64,000 nucleotides of DNA from Anagrus nilaparvatae. Its lineage: Eukaryota; Arthropoda; Insecta; Hymenoptera; Mymaridae. The stretch lies in NCBI GenBank assembly GCA_022575985.1, contig JAKSXM010000272.1:868001-932000 (forward strand), written 5' to 3'. Under the pieces are notes generated by a model, which ran no database searches, was not told the DNA's origin, and saw only the letters and a list, made by a program, of their open reading frames with translations. This document shows, piece after piece, positions 23,770-33,518 of the stretch. Made by a program: the position numbers and the translations under genes. Within the stretch, counting starts at the first letter, position 1. Each line of letters opens with the position of its first letter.

Positions 23770-24662
23770 ATTTGGTCATTTTAGGCAAAAAATGAACATT
23801 TGATTTACTAACTATAGCGATGAGAGAATCAGTATGAAAAATTGCGGTTTACGGCGATTGAAAGGTAGAACTTATGCGAAAAAATGTGACCAAACGGTAG
23901 TATTTTGGTAGAATTGCAATATGACAGCGTTATTTGGAAAATTGACTAAAAACCCTATCTTATAACATTGTTATAGAATTGAGCCCTGCGTTTCTCGGCC
24001 AAGAAGGCGCCTTGGAATAAACGGAAGGAGTTTTTGGTATTTTTTCAACATTTTTAAGTCGTCAATTGTAATTTATAATCCAGATATTTCAAATATATAC
24101 GATTTTTGCTATAAAATCCAAAAATTTTTGGTAAAAAAAGGGGTGTTTTCGGTGTTTAAGAGTGATTAAGGTATTTTCGAACTCTGAGGACCTGATTTAT
24201 TTTCGAATTTAGCGACACCAAAAACATATTAGAAAGTATAAAAAACTTATTTTGAAAAAAATTTTTGTCGTCCCCACTAATTGTCGGTATTACCCAACCA
24301 CTTGAGAGCTACCCTGGGTTTGTGCGACCCCTAAATCGTTCTCAAATGAGCTAAAAATTGGTATGGGATCATTTTGTCACCTAAACTTTAACATACTTAA
24401 GGAAGAACATTTTTGGCGCCCTACCCCCTGTGTCGCAATGATTTCTGTTTCTGTTGCTTTAATAAATCATTTTTCAAAATTTATAATTATGCCAAAAATT
24501 CAAACTATTGCGTAGTGATTAGAGCAGCGTTATTATTACAGACAGACAGACAAATAAATGTTCAAATATGTATAGTATATAGTATTCAGATATGTATATA
24601 TATAGATGATTCTACAATTGACTGAATCAAGTAATACTGTTCAGTTATTATGCACTGTAACG
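23770..24662. other. No recognisable element
   Basis: AT-rich sequence with a short GACA run near 24540-24551. Open frames here are short and have no recognisable motif. Confidence 0.45.
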
Positions 24663-25711
24663 TGGTTACAAACGCATAAAAATAAAAAAATCAATTTTAA
24701 ATTAATTCTAACGAGCCGCCAAAAATCTATATTAAAAATATCAATTTTATATTATAAAAATTTAATGCAATATACATAAATCGACACACACGCATACATC
24801 AATAAAATCCTGACCAAGTCAAGATTAGGAAGAAAGTGGGGAGAAAGAAGAAGCCGGAAGACGATTGATGGCACGCGACAAAGAGGACATTCGACGACTA
24901 GGTACCTGGTATAGAGGTCGCAATTTTGATTATATAATGATAGCTTTCATTTTTATTAATCTAGTCGTCGTCCAGTTTAATTAATATTTAAAAAGATTGT
25001 ATTAAATAAGATTTTTGTTAAACTGATAAAGAATTTATAGTTGTCGTGAAAAATATAGAAAGTTTTGAATAGGAATTGATAAAAGGGATTTATAATAAAA
25101 TGTCGATAGACTCTTTTTTAAGTGCACAAGTTTATACTTATATTCACATATATTAACTTTTATGAACACGAGGTGTCATATTTTATTCTCGTCGTGAAGA
25201 TCAATTTTTAATAAGATCAAAGAAAGCGTCAATAAAATTACATAATACAAGTTAATAAAAAGAAGATTAATTATCAATCATAATTCAAGATGTCAGAAAA
25301 TTACGATTTCGGAGTTCAAGATAATATATACGAAGAAGGTAGGTCTTCGACTCCTAATTAAGTGAATACAGTGTGTGTGTCGCGATATTAAAATAATTGT
25401 AATAATTTAACTAAATGAAAGACAATTAATTAATTAAATTTTTGATAAAGGACATTTTTAGTTTATAGTTTAATTATTTGTAATTTTGAATAAAGTTCAT
25501 AATTTAGTGTGTTAATTAAAATTTATAAGTGTTAAATTTATTTAATTAAAAATAATAGCATCTCTTCCTTTTCTACGAAAATTCCTCCGAGTTTGATAAT
25601 TATCTCATTTCAGCTTATGGTATATATTGGTAAGCCCCGCGCATAGCAACGAACACGCGATTTTAATATAGGTAAAATTTATGATAAATTCTTGATGACA
25701 TTATTTCCGCA
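24663..25711 (+). repeat. Putative 5' LTR of the gypsy element (about 1.05 kb direct repeat)
   Basis: Starts TGGTTACAAACGC and ends TTTCCGCA. A near-identical copy in the same orientation is at 42509-43553, just after the gypsy integrase region. It contains TATATAA (24931) and AATAAA (25489) in promoter-to-polyA order, and a 23-codon ATG frame. Because the pair brackets a gypsy gag-pol in the same orientation, I read them as LTRs. Against this: no primer binding site directly follows (a TGGCGCAGTGAGG word lies 140 bp on, but it belongs to an inverted repeat), and no target duplication is seen. A segmental duplication is the alternative. Confidence 0.55.
25290..25361 (+). CDS. 23-codon ORF in the 5' direct repeat, with splice-donor-like end
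   Basis: Starts ATGTCAGAAAATTACG and reads MSENYDFGVQDNIYEEGRSS before ending at TAA three codons later. GAAG|GTAGGT at 25338-25344 fits a 5' splice site, and the later CATTTCAG|CTTATGG with GGTAAGC could bound a mini-exon. The second copy of the repeat (43127-43198) keeps the same length and stop although two residues differ. It could be an upstream ORF or the first exon of a spliced element transcript. Product unknown. Confidence 0.3.
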   Translation: MSENYDFGVQDNIYEEGRSSTPN

Positions 25712-25849
25712 AAGCCAAATAATATAAGAAAACGAGAGTGAAAGTGCGAACGTATGTGTAGAATAGGTATATTCAAAAGATTTAACGTACATTTAAATTT
25801 CTCTCACGATACTTACATACAGTTAAATAAAATAAGAAAACGGTCTTTG

Positions 25850-26274
25850 GCGCAGTGAGGAGGTTACTTCGGGTATCTCCAGCTATTGAGAAAGCTCGGT
25901 TGTCTTCGGTTGAGTAAAGAGCTTACAGAGAATGTAAATGATATATTATTCTGAGTTACATCGGAGCCGATTCCCATTCAATAAATTTTATTATTTATTT
26001 GAATGTTATGAAATTTAAATTTTTGAACACTATTTTCCAGTGCTAAGGGCATAAGGAGGGCCGAAGGCCCCGTGCGCTAATTATTACGTTTTAAACCCAT
26101 TTATTTTTATAAAGGCACCCCTAGGATTTAGGTTAGGTTAGGCTATTGGGGGGGGGGGGGGTCGCAAGTTTCACCTAAAGGGGTGATTTAAATCCATATC
26201 TTGATATAAAAGGCACGAACCGAAAACAGCCGAAATCTCGTCCGAAGTAGCACGAAGTTGCCTCCTCACGGCGC
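25850..26274. mobile_element. Small inverted-repeat element (GCGCAGTGAGGAGG ends)
   Basis: GCGCAGTGAGGAGGTTACTTCG at the left is mirrored by the sequence ending CCTCCTCACGGCGC. Within it are GGGCCGAAGGCCCCGTG (26047-26063), also found in the 7188-8250 element, three TTAGG units (about 26131) and a run of about 14 G. No clear target duplication. Confidence 0.4.
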
Positions 26275-26477
26275 TATTGACGGTCGAGTAATAAAATACA
26301 CAGCGCAACCTTGACATAGAGCGCGCTTGTACATAAATTTAGGCAGCCGATAGAGCCAATCAAAAAAATTTTTTTTTCTGATAATATTACTTTTTTTTTA
26401 TAGAACTAATTAAATTGAAATAAAATCATTAAAATTCATTAATTAATTGTTGTAAAAATTTAATTCCAAGGAAATTA

Positions 26478-26705
26478 CACGCAAATAAGAAATATTTTTT
26501 TTGTCATAATCGTTTTTTATATGTGTCTGTCGATGCAAGAACAGCATATAAAACTCTATAAGTAGAGGGGGTACCGTTTAAAATACATAGTATCCCCCTC
26601 CACTTATGAATTTTATAGGCTGTTATTGCAGCGACACGCTCATATATACCTTTATAAATTTTACCCTTTATAATACACGAAAAATTTCTTTTTTTTTGCT
26701 GTGTG
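26478..26705. mobile_element. 228-bp palindromic MITE, TA-flanked
   Basis: Ends CACGCAAATAAGAAAT and GCTGTGTG are imperfect complements next to TA on both sides. The centre is a strong hairpin: AGTAGAGGGGGTACC pairs with GGTGCT-like TATCCCCCTCCACT (26560-26612), within longer pairing of ACAGCATATAAAA and its complement. No coding capacity. Confidence 0.5.
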
Positions 26706-26800
26706 TATAGTACACTGATTGCACGGCGTTGTTGAAAAAGTTAGTATTAAGTTGAAAATTTTATTTTTTAATTATAATATTTTTTATTACATAATTATCA

Positions 26801-26841
<41 letters not shown>

Positions 26842-26857
26842 TATTTATTTCTTATTT

Positions 26858-26872
26858 ATATAACATTCCTCA
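26858..26872 (+). repeat. Left target-site duplication of the LINE
   Basis: ATATAACATTCCTCA, identical to 32954-32968. It lies 18 bases after a run of more than 30 T, which may be the tail of an older reverse-oriented insertion. Confidence 0.9.
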
Positions 26873-27976
26873 ACTCCGCTATACCGGTCCTAAGCCCGGC
26901 GCCTCATAAGGCTGAGGAAGGAGGAAGGTAGTTCAGGCCACCTTTCCAAGGTTGAACTGGAATCAGAGATACAGGACATAGCTTTCTGGAACAACTGAGG
27001 CTGCCCTATAAACGGGTCCCATGCCTTGCTCTTCACTGTGGTACACGCATACTGCTGTACCACAATGCACTTTCATTGGGTATGCCGCAGACAGCTTATC
27101 GCTTTCTGGAATAACTGAGGCTGCCCTATAAATCGGGTTTATGCCTTGCTTTTCCTCTGTGCATCCTTAATGGAGTGCCGCAGACTGCTATCCATAAGTA
27201 TCTCTGAAGAAACGGCACACCAAAAGGGGCTCCAAGGTCTTCTCCAAATTTAAGTGCGATTTAAGCTATATGCGGGGTCGCCTTAGGCCTTAGGTATATG
27301 GCTCTTAGCATGGGAGATTTCCACCTTGAGCACAGCGACGCAGCCGATTAAAGGCTAGTTGCGGGCTCCGCTAAACTATGACTCGTGGTTATTACTTTCT
27401 GGTTTAGTAATGTGTGAAGGTAAACCTCGGGGCCAGGAAGACTTCGGCCTTTCTGGATGGGCGTGGCAAACCCAAGGAACTCTAGCTGTGTTTTGAGGAA
27501 ACTCTAAAATCCTCCGCCGTGTGTCTGCCCATGCGGGACATGTGTGTTTACAAACACAACTAAACGTGTTTGTCTACACACATGCACGGTATGGACAGTA
27601 TGCCGTGCGGCGCGACCCGTGAGTGCCAAAAGAGGATCCTGGATGGGGAAGCGAGCTGTCTGGTTGCGTGCCGAGCAACCTGAACCATCTTTGGCCTTTG
27701 CTGACGCAAGACGGGAGGTGGGGTTCTCTGCAGCCGGAGCCCATCATTAACGGCTTGGCGATGTTGCCGGTATGTACCCAAGCTGCTGGAGGACTCTAAA
27801 TTTCCGAAGCGAATTATGCTTTTATTCGCGGAGGAATGGGAGGAGCAAGGTAGTGCAAGTACATGCCGTCAGCTATATCCTCTGTGATGCAACCAGTCTG
27901 CATGTCAGCTGCCCAGAATGTGAGGGGTCGAAGGAGGCCGTTGCACATGGAGTGATGAATCCTTAATGATTTGAAA
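26873..27976 (+). promoter_or_regulatory. 5' UTR and presumed internal promoter of the LINE
   Basis: About 1.1 kb before ORF1. It contains a duplicated block: CTGAGGCTGCCCTATAAA occurs at about 26995 and again 120 bases later, each followed by ATGCCTTGCT. Related blocks are in the reverse copy at 46800-47868. Full-length LINEs carry their promoter here; that role is inferred. Confidence 0.6.
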
Positions 27977-29503
27977 ATGTCTGATAAAAATACATACAAA
28001 AGCAGAAATGAAAATAAGAAGAATGGTGAAGATCGTTCTACACAGGACATGGACTGTGAAATCATAGATGAAAAGCAACAAAATGATATGGTCCAGGCGA
28101 CTTTTGCCAGTACTTCAATTGGCAAAAACGTCACGCAGTTGAATCGATGTCATGCGACAATCGATGAGATATATGAAGAGATGCTATCTCACGTTGCACA
28201 GATGGAGGAAAAGATTAAAAAGCAGACTAACATTTCGATGGTAATCCAAGACGGTGTTAGGCTGATAAAGAATAATCTAAACAAACTGACGACAATTAAA
28301 GGCATGCAAGTTCGAGAAGTCCTTTCTATCGAAACCGAATTAAAGCAGTATATTACTGAGCAATCTAAAGCTGCTCAAAATACAAAGAAAAGGTTTCGAG
28401 AAAATTCGGAAGAGGAAAATGAGACAGGAAAGCAGACTCCCTCAAAGAAGCCTGCGAGCGGGAGTAGCCCAAAAAATTCGGCACAGAAAGCCAATTCTGC
28501 TGCATCCGTGGCAAAACCACTCTCAGCTGCCAGGTTTAACAAGCCGCCAACGTATCCTAGGCTTACTGTTTCATTGGTAAGAATGACAAAAGAAACAGTG
28601 ACGGAATTGGAAGGAAATAGAGACAAGACGCCGGAACCTACTGAGACTCCTCTTGGGGACAATGACGAATTCCAAGATTACACTGGCCGAAGGAACAGGA
28701 GAAAGAAAAGGAAAAAGGCAGAGAGAGAAAAAGACGAGGAAAGAAAAAAAGAAAAGAAGAAAGGGAACGCCAAGGGGAAAGCGAAGCTTCCTAGAGCTAG
28801 AGACAAGGCAGTCGCAATTAAGCTACCAGAAGGGAAAGCGTACGCGGATGTCTTGAAGCAGATCAAGGAAAGCGTTAGTGGAGAGGCTACTGCAGCTAAC
28901 ATCTGTTCAGTAAGAAAAACTCAAGCCGGTAACGTATTGATAGAGATGAAAGGAAAAACAGAAGGGCAAACAGCTCTTTTCGAGGCAGTCAAGGCAACAA
29001 TGGGGGAGAACGTGAACGTCGCATGTTTGACGCCACGTCGGAACCTCCAGATTCGGGACATCGACTGCCTTACCACGAAAGAAGAAGTAGAGGTAGCCCT
29101 GAAAGCTGCCTTGAAGGAAACCGGACCGATTCAGGTAAAGCTATCTCAGCCTAATATTCGGGAGCAGAGATTAGCGACAATAGAGATGGACGAAAAGGCT
29201 GCGTTTAAGCTGGTCAAAAAAGGTAGCATTAAGCTAGGCCTGGGGAACTGTAGAGTAAGACTGCAGTCTACCCCACTTAGATGCTTCAGATGCTTAGCCT
29301 ACGGGCATATTGCAGGAAATTGCAAGGGGCCCGATAGAAGCAAACTTTGCTTTAAATGTGGACTGGAAAACCACAAGGCAGACGAATGCACAGGAAAGCT
29401 GCGATGCTTCCTCTGTAAAGCTGCTAAAATGAAGGGAAACGAACTCAAGCACTTTCCGGGTTCCAGGAAGTGCGCTGAGTTCAAAAAAGCGATCACAAAA
29501 TGA
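27977..29503 (+). CDS. LINE ORF1: Gag-like RNA-binding protein with three zinc knuckles
   Basis: Binds the element's RNA and forms the ribonucleoprotein needed for retrotransposition. I start at ATG 27977; the frame is open slightly upstream but only from TTG. About 508 residues. The N-terminal third is charged with a helix-forming, probably coiled-coil region. A Lys/Arg-rich tract (RRNRRKKRKKAEREK and following, about 238-270) may be a nuclear localisation signal. Three zinc knuckles close the protein: CFRCLAYGHIAGNC (436-449, CX2CX4HX4C), CFKCGLENHKADEC (458-471) and a third, looser CFLC...H...C (477-499). This three-knuckle arrangement is usual for R1-clade ORF1. The stop TGA overlaps the ORF2 start (ATGA, 29500-29503), implying coupled translation. 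Intact. Confidence 0.93.
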   Translation: MSDKNTYKSRNENKKNGEDRSTQDMDCEIIDEKQQNDMVQATFASTSIGKNVTQLNRCHATIDEIYEEMLSHVAQMEEKIKKQTNISMVIQDGVRLIKNNLNKLTTIKGMQVREVLSIETELKQYITEQSKAAQNTKKRFRENSEEENETGKQTPSKKPASGSSPKNSAQKANSAASVAKPLSAARFNKPPTYPRLTVSLVRMTKETVTELEGNRDKTPEPTETPLGDNDEFQDYTGRRNRRKKRKKAEREKDEERKKEKKKGNAKGKAKLPRARDKAVAIKLPEGKAYADVLKQIKESVSGEATAANICSVRKTQAGNVLIEMKGKTEGQTALFEAVKATMGENVNVACLTPRRNLQIRDIDCLTTKEEVEVALKAALKETGPIQVKLSQPNIREQRLATIEMDEKAAFKLVKKGSIKLGLGNCRVRLQSTPLRCFRCLAYGHIAGNCKGPDRSKLCFKCGLENHKADECTGKLRCFLCKAAKMKGNELKHFPGSRKCAEFKKAITK

Positions 29504-32496
29504 TCAGGGTTGTCCAAGGAAATATGCACAGAAGCTGGATCGCAAACCAGCTCATGTATCAAATTCAGAGGGAGATCAAGGCTGACCTGTGGATCATCAG
29601 CGAGCAGTACCCAATGACTAATCCAAACCCAACCACTTGGTTCGCGGATGAATTTGGAACCGCAGCTATTTGGGTCGCAAATCCTGGAAATGTTCCAGTC
29701 GAAGCATCAGGAAGGGGCAGGGGTTTTGCATGGATTAAAAGCAAAGCCATAACGTACGTCAGCTGTTACCTAACTCCAACAGGACGTATACAGGACTACT
29801 ATACGAAATTGGCAGACATAGAGGACTTCGCAAGAGAAGCGGGTGGCAACTTAATTGTTGCAGGAGACTTTAATGCCAAAGCTGTCGACTGGGGTATACC
29901 CTATACTGACTCAAAAGGAGCAGCGACACTAGAAATGGTGTCAAGGCTGGGTCTCGTTGTTCTAAACGTGGGTAACACCACAACCTTTAGAAGGCCCAGC
30001 TTTACTGAAACTATAATTGACGTCTCCTTCGCATCCGAAGGCCTGAGTACGAGAGTCAATAACTGGCACGTCATGGAAGTCTTTACTGCGAGCGACCACC
30101 AGTACATCTCGTTCGAAATTCAGCATGAGAGACTGCCCCCTGGAGAGGCATATAGGCCAAAACCAAGAGGCTGGAACCTCAATAAGCTGAACAAAGAAAA
30201 ATTTATACGAGTTTTAATGATGGGACAAAGGGCAATTCTAATGAAACCCCGCAGAGTAGGAAGTAAGGAAGACGCGGAGAATGTAGTATCCGAAGTAATG
30301 ACGCTGCTCAAAAAAGCATGTGACGCTTCCATGCTTCGAAAAAGGTTTAATGGAAGGAACCCACCTGTATATTGGTGGAGCACAGAAATTGCAGAGTTAC
30401 GTAGGCAAAGCCACATGACGCGAAGAAGAGCAACTAGGGCCAAGTCTCGCGAAGAAGCAAGGGAACTGATGAGAGTCCATAAGGAAGTGAAGCGATCTTT
30501 GAGGCGGGCAATCAATGCCAGTAAGATCCGCTGCGAAAGGAATCTGTGCCTTGAAGTGGACAACGATCCCTGGGGATTGGGCTTCAAGATAGTCACGAAA
30601 AAGCTAAGGGGATTTGCTGCTAGCTCACTAATGGACGAAGAGGAAGCAAGGACAGTAGTTGATGCTCTGTTTCCGATGCACCCGACGAGAATAGACCAAG
30701 AGGAGGACATTAGGGTAACCGAAATCCCGGACTTCACGCAAGAAGAGCTGTTCGCTGCCGTAGACTCTCTCAGAAATAAGAAAGCCCCCGGCCCAGACGG
30801 CATACCAGCCGAAATTATAAGAATCGCTGCGCACGAGTGTCCGTCATTGATGTTAATGATGTACAACTCGTGCCTACGAGCTGGAGTTTTCAGTAGGCGA
30901 TGGAAAAAGGCACTGTTGGTCCTTATCAGTAAAGGAAAGGGAGATCCCACACTCCCGTCCTACTGGCGACCACTAGGACTGCTGGATACAGCTGGAAAGG
31001 GCTTCGAAAAAATGCTACAACCGCGTATCTTAAACGCAGTAGAAGCAGCAGGGGATTTATCTCCTCGGCAATACGGATTTAGACGGGGGAGGTCCACGAT
31101 CGGGGCTGTGAAGGAGGTCGTTGACGCGATAACCAGGGCCCAAACGGGTAATCATTACTCACGTAAAATTACTCTTTTGGTCACCCTGGACGTCAAGAAC
31201 GCATTCAATTCTGCAAAGTGGACAAAGTTCCTTCAAGGACTAAATGACTTTGCAGTACCAAATTATTTGATGCGGGTAATGAAGAGTTACCTAAGTGACA
31301 GAGTACTATTGTACGAGACTCTTCAAGGGAAGAGAAGTAGGAAAGTGACAGCTGGTGCAGCTCAGGGCTCCATATTGGGACCTGACCTATGGAACATCTC
31401 TTATGATGGTATCCTGAGGATGGAGTTAGCGGATGGCTGCTTTATGATAGGCTATGCGGATGATATTGCCCTCGTGATCATAGCAAGGAACGTGCAACAA
31501 GCACAGGATAGCTTGAGCGTCTGCATGTTAAAGACAAATGCATGGATGGAAGAGCACGGATTAAGTCTGGCAGTCGCTAAGACCGAGATCGTGATGTTCA
31601 CGGGGAAGCAAATCAATACCGTTATTCCAATACGGGTTGACGAGGATACCATTATAGAGACGAAAAGGTTCGCCAAATATCTTGGAATAGTTTTGGATAC
31701 GAAGCGGACCTATTTCGAACATATTTCTCAAAGGGTCAAGAAGGCAGGTACCACGACGCTAGCCCTGAGCAGGCTGATGTCGAACATGAATGGACCAAAG
31801 TCCAGCAGGAGAAAGCTGCTAATGTCCGTAACTCACTCTATCCTATTGTACGGAGCGGAGATTTGGAGTGAGGCACTGGATAAGGATATATATTCGAAAG
31901 GTATGACAAGAGTGCAGAGGCAGGGTGCTCTGAGGGTTTCTTGCGCATACAGGACTGTCTCGGAAGCGGCAGTTCTTGTCATCGCAGGAATTATTCCTAT
32001 TCAGCTACTTGCCAAAGAGCGTAAACTTATTTATGATAGAAAAAATGAAGGCGACGTCGACCGTATCAGAGCGGAAGCTAGGAGGGATGTGATGCTGGAG
32101 TGGCAGACGCTCTGGAGGGATGGCACAGACAGCGCATGGACCAGGCGCCTCATAAAAGAGGTCGCGCCCTGGACTCAGAGAGGGCACGGAGAGGTAAACT
32201 ACTTCTTGACACAGTTCCTCAGTGGCCATGGGCTTTTCCAATCTTATCTCTTTAGGATGGGAAAGGTCGTGAGCCCTGAATGTGTATTCTGTCCCGACAA
32301 ACGAGATGACGCGCGTCACACGTTTTTCGAGTGTGACCGCTGGATAACTAAAAGGAGAGCGCTGGAAGCAGAGGTTGAAGAAGTCACACCCGATAACATA
32401 GTCGGAAAAATGCTCCAGAACGAGGAATCATGGAGCGTCGTGGCAAGGTACGTGGAGGAGATTTTGCGTACAAAAAAGTTATTGACGACACCCTAA
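29500..32496 (+). CDS. LINE ORF2: APE endonuclease and reverse transcriptase
   Basis: Nicks target DNA and copies element RNA into the chromosome. 998 residues, full length for the clade. Endonuclease: N8, E35, GDFNAK (122-127, catalytic D123/N125), D174 and SDH (198-200). Reverse transcriptase: KAPGPDGIPAE (428-438), YWRPLGLLDTAGKGFEKML (488-506), QYGFRRGRST (524-533), motif A TLDVKNAFN (D564), motif B AAQGSILGPDLWN (620-632), motif C GYADDIALVI (D654, D655) and KYLGIVLD (726-733). C-terminal zinc motif C928-X2-C931-X8-H940-X4-C945 with ARHTFFEC, characteristic of R1-clade proteins. No stop, frameshift or catalytic substitution is visible. The start codon lies in the ATGA overlap with ORF1, as in many two-ORF LINEs, so translation probably depends on termination-reinitiation. 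Confidence 0.95.
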   Translation: MIRVVQGNMHRSWIANQLMYQIQREIKADLWIISEQYPMTNPNPTTWFADEFGTAAIWVANPGNVPVEASGRGRGFAWIKSKAITYVSCYLTPTGRIQDYYTKLADIEDFAREAGGNLIVAGDFNAKAVDWGIPYTDSKGAATLEMVSRLGLVVLNVGNTTTFRRPSFTETIIDVSFASEGLSTRVNNWHVMEVFTASDHQYISFEIQHERLPPGEAYRPKPRGWNLNKLNKEKFIRVLMMGQRAILMKPRRVGSKEDAENVVSEVMTLLKKACDASMLRKRFNGRNPPVYWWSTEIAELRRQSHMTRRRATRAKSREEARELMRVHKEVKRSLRRAINASKIRCERNLCLEVDNDPWGLGFKIVTKKLRGFAASSLMDEEEARTVVDALFPMHPTRIDQEEDIRVTEIPDFTQEELFAAVDSLRNKKAPGPDGIPAEIIRIAAHECPSLMLMMYNSCLRAGVFSRRWKKALLVLISKGKGDPTLPSYWRPLGLLDTAGKGFEKMLQPRILNAVEAAGDLSPRQYGFRRGRSTIGAVKEVVDAITRAQTGNHYSRKITLLVTLDVKNAFNSAKWTKFLQGLNDFAVPNYLMRVMKSYLSDRVLLYETLQGKRSRKVTAGAAQGSILGPDLWNISYDGILRMELADGCFMIGYADDIALVIIARNVQQAQDSLSVCMLKTNAWMEEHGLSLAVAKTEIVMFTGKQINTVIPIRVDEDTIIETKRFAKYLGIVLDTKRTYFEHISQRVKKAGTTTLALSRLMSNMNGPKSSRRKLLMSVTHSILLYGAEIWSEALDKDIYSKGMTRVQRQGALRVSCAYRTVSEAAVLVIAGIIPIQLLAKERKLIYDRKNEGDVDRIRAEARRDVMLEWQTLWRDGTDSAWTRRLIKEVAPWTQRGHGEVNYFLTQFLSGHGLFQSYLFRMGKVVSPECVFCPDKRDDARHTFFECDRWITKRRALEAEVEEVTPDNIVGKMLQNEESWSVVARYVEEILRTKKLLTTP

Positions 32497-32911
32497 CTAG
32501 GAGCCGCGTGTAGGAGCAGTCAAATTAGACGGTTCTTGCACGCGGCACCAATGGGGGGATAATGGAGGACGTACAAGGATATTTATTTATTTATTTATAT
32601 ATATATTTATTTATTAATAAAGTTACTTATTTATCTAGTTGACGACACGGTGAAATAACAAGAAGGAGAAAGAAAGGATCAATGGATGGAAGGATCTTCA
32701 ACCAAAGAAGATACATGGCCTTAAGTCAACCCGATGTAATGTGATAAACGGTTCCGGGCTGACTTGTATAAGGTATGATGAGGGGTGAGTTTAGTCGGTA
32801 AACATGGGGCAATGCATTCTTTGTAGAGTGCCTTGCCATCATGGAGTCCGACACTGTTCAGAACACCGGGTTCTGTTCGTGCGTAACGCATTCTCACCTC
32901 TCTGCCACTGT

Positions 32912-32953
<42 letters not shown>
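32497..32953 (+). other. LINE 3' UTR and poly(A) tail
   Basis: About 417 bases of 3' UTR with ATTTATTTATTT-type repeats near 32581, then about 40 A from 32914. The last A is ambiguous between tail and target duplication. Confidence 0.85.
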
Positions 32954-32959
<6 letters not shown>

Positions 32960-32968
32960 CATTCCTCA
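32954..32968 (+). repeat. Right target-site duplication of the LINE
   Basis: ATATAACATTCCTCA directly after the poly(A) run. Confidence 0.9.
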
Positions 32969-33518
32969 TTTTCTTACCTACTTAATGAGTTTTGCGAGTT
33001 GTAAAGCTCATTACATCCTTTTATAACGACGTAGCGACATAACGACAATCAGCTGTCCCGTATTAACCCTAATATTTTTTTTTTTGGGAAATTTTCGATT
33101 TTCTCAAAAAATTTTTTTTTAGGGGGGGAGGTGATAGTCAACTAAGAAGCTGCAGTTAATTAGGTTATAACAGGCTAAAAGAAAGAAAATAATTTCTTTT
33201 TAGAAAACGAATAATAAAAATTTTTTTTAAGGATGTTAACGATAAATAACTCGTAAATTATTTTTTTTTGAAAATTTTTCTATAAAATAATAATAAAAAC
33301 TCAAAAAATATTTTTTTTTCTCGCCGCACAGAAGATAAAGTTAGACAATAAAATTTTTTTTTTGAGGAAGTCATTAATAATTAAAATAAAATTTTTTTTT
33401 GTAATAAAATTTTTTTTTACAAAACATTCGAAACCTTATTATGAGAAAGTAATACAATAAAATATTTTTTTTTGAATTGAACAGTTTAGATAAAATTTTT
33501 TTTTTGCGTTTTGACAAA
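32969..33518 (+). other. Leader region before gypsy gag, rich in A/T homopolymers
   Basis: Many AAAATTTTTTTTT tracts and no coding signal. If the flanking direct repeats are LTRs, this is the downstream part of the gypsy leader, the upstream part being 25712-26857. Confidence 0.4.

Larger units (their letters stand above)
26873..32953 (+). mobile_element. Complete R1-clade non-LTR retrotransposon (LINE), apparently intact
   Basis: A 6.1 kb element: 5' UTR of about 1.1 kb, ORF1 (Gag-like), ORF2 (endonuclease and RT), a 3' UTR and a poly(A) run from 32914. Perfect 15-bp copies of ATATAACATTCCTCA flank it (26858-26872 and 32954-32968), the mark of target-primed reverse transcription. A 5' end at ACTCCGCTATACCGG is supported by a related reverse copy whose 5' end is at about 47868. 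Both ORFs are open, all endonuclease and RT catalytic motifs are present, and base composition is far more GC-rich than the surroundings. The target is not 28S rDNA, so this is a dispersed member of the clade. Probably young and possibly active. Confidence 0.93.

Noticed and set aside
25846..25870. TTTGGCGCAGTGAGGAGG as a gypsy primer binding site
   Set aside because: It resembles the known TGGCGCAGT primer site, but lies 140 bp beyond the end of the direct repeat and is one end of an inverted repeat mirrored at about 26260, so I do not rely on it.
26719..26931. 70-codon frame running through the poly(T) tract before the LINE
   Set aside because: Coding would be mostly poly-Phe from a homopolymer and it crosses the LINE insertion boundary.
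30120..30950. 276-codon minus-strand open frame under LINE ORF2
   Set aside because: Shadow of the GC-richer ORF2; no motif of its own, while ORF2 carries all RT and endonuclease motifs.
26873..32953. A 28S rDNA-targeted R1 copy
   Set aside because: The flanks are AT-rich DNA, not rDNA, and the element has a poly(A) tail and a 15-bp duplication.
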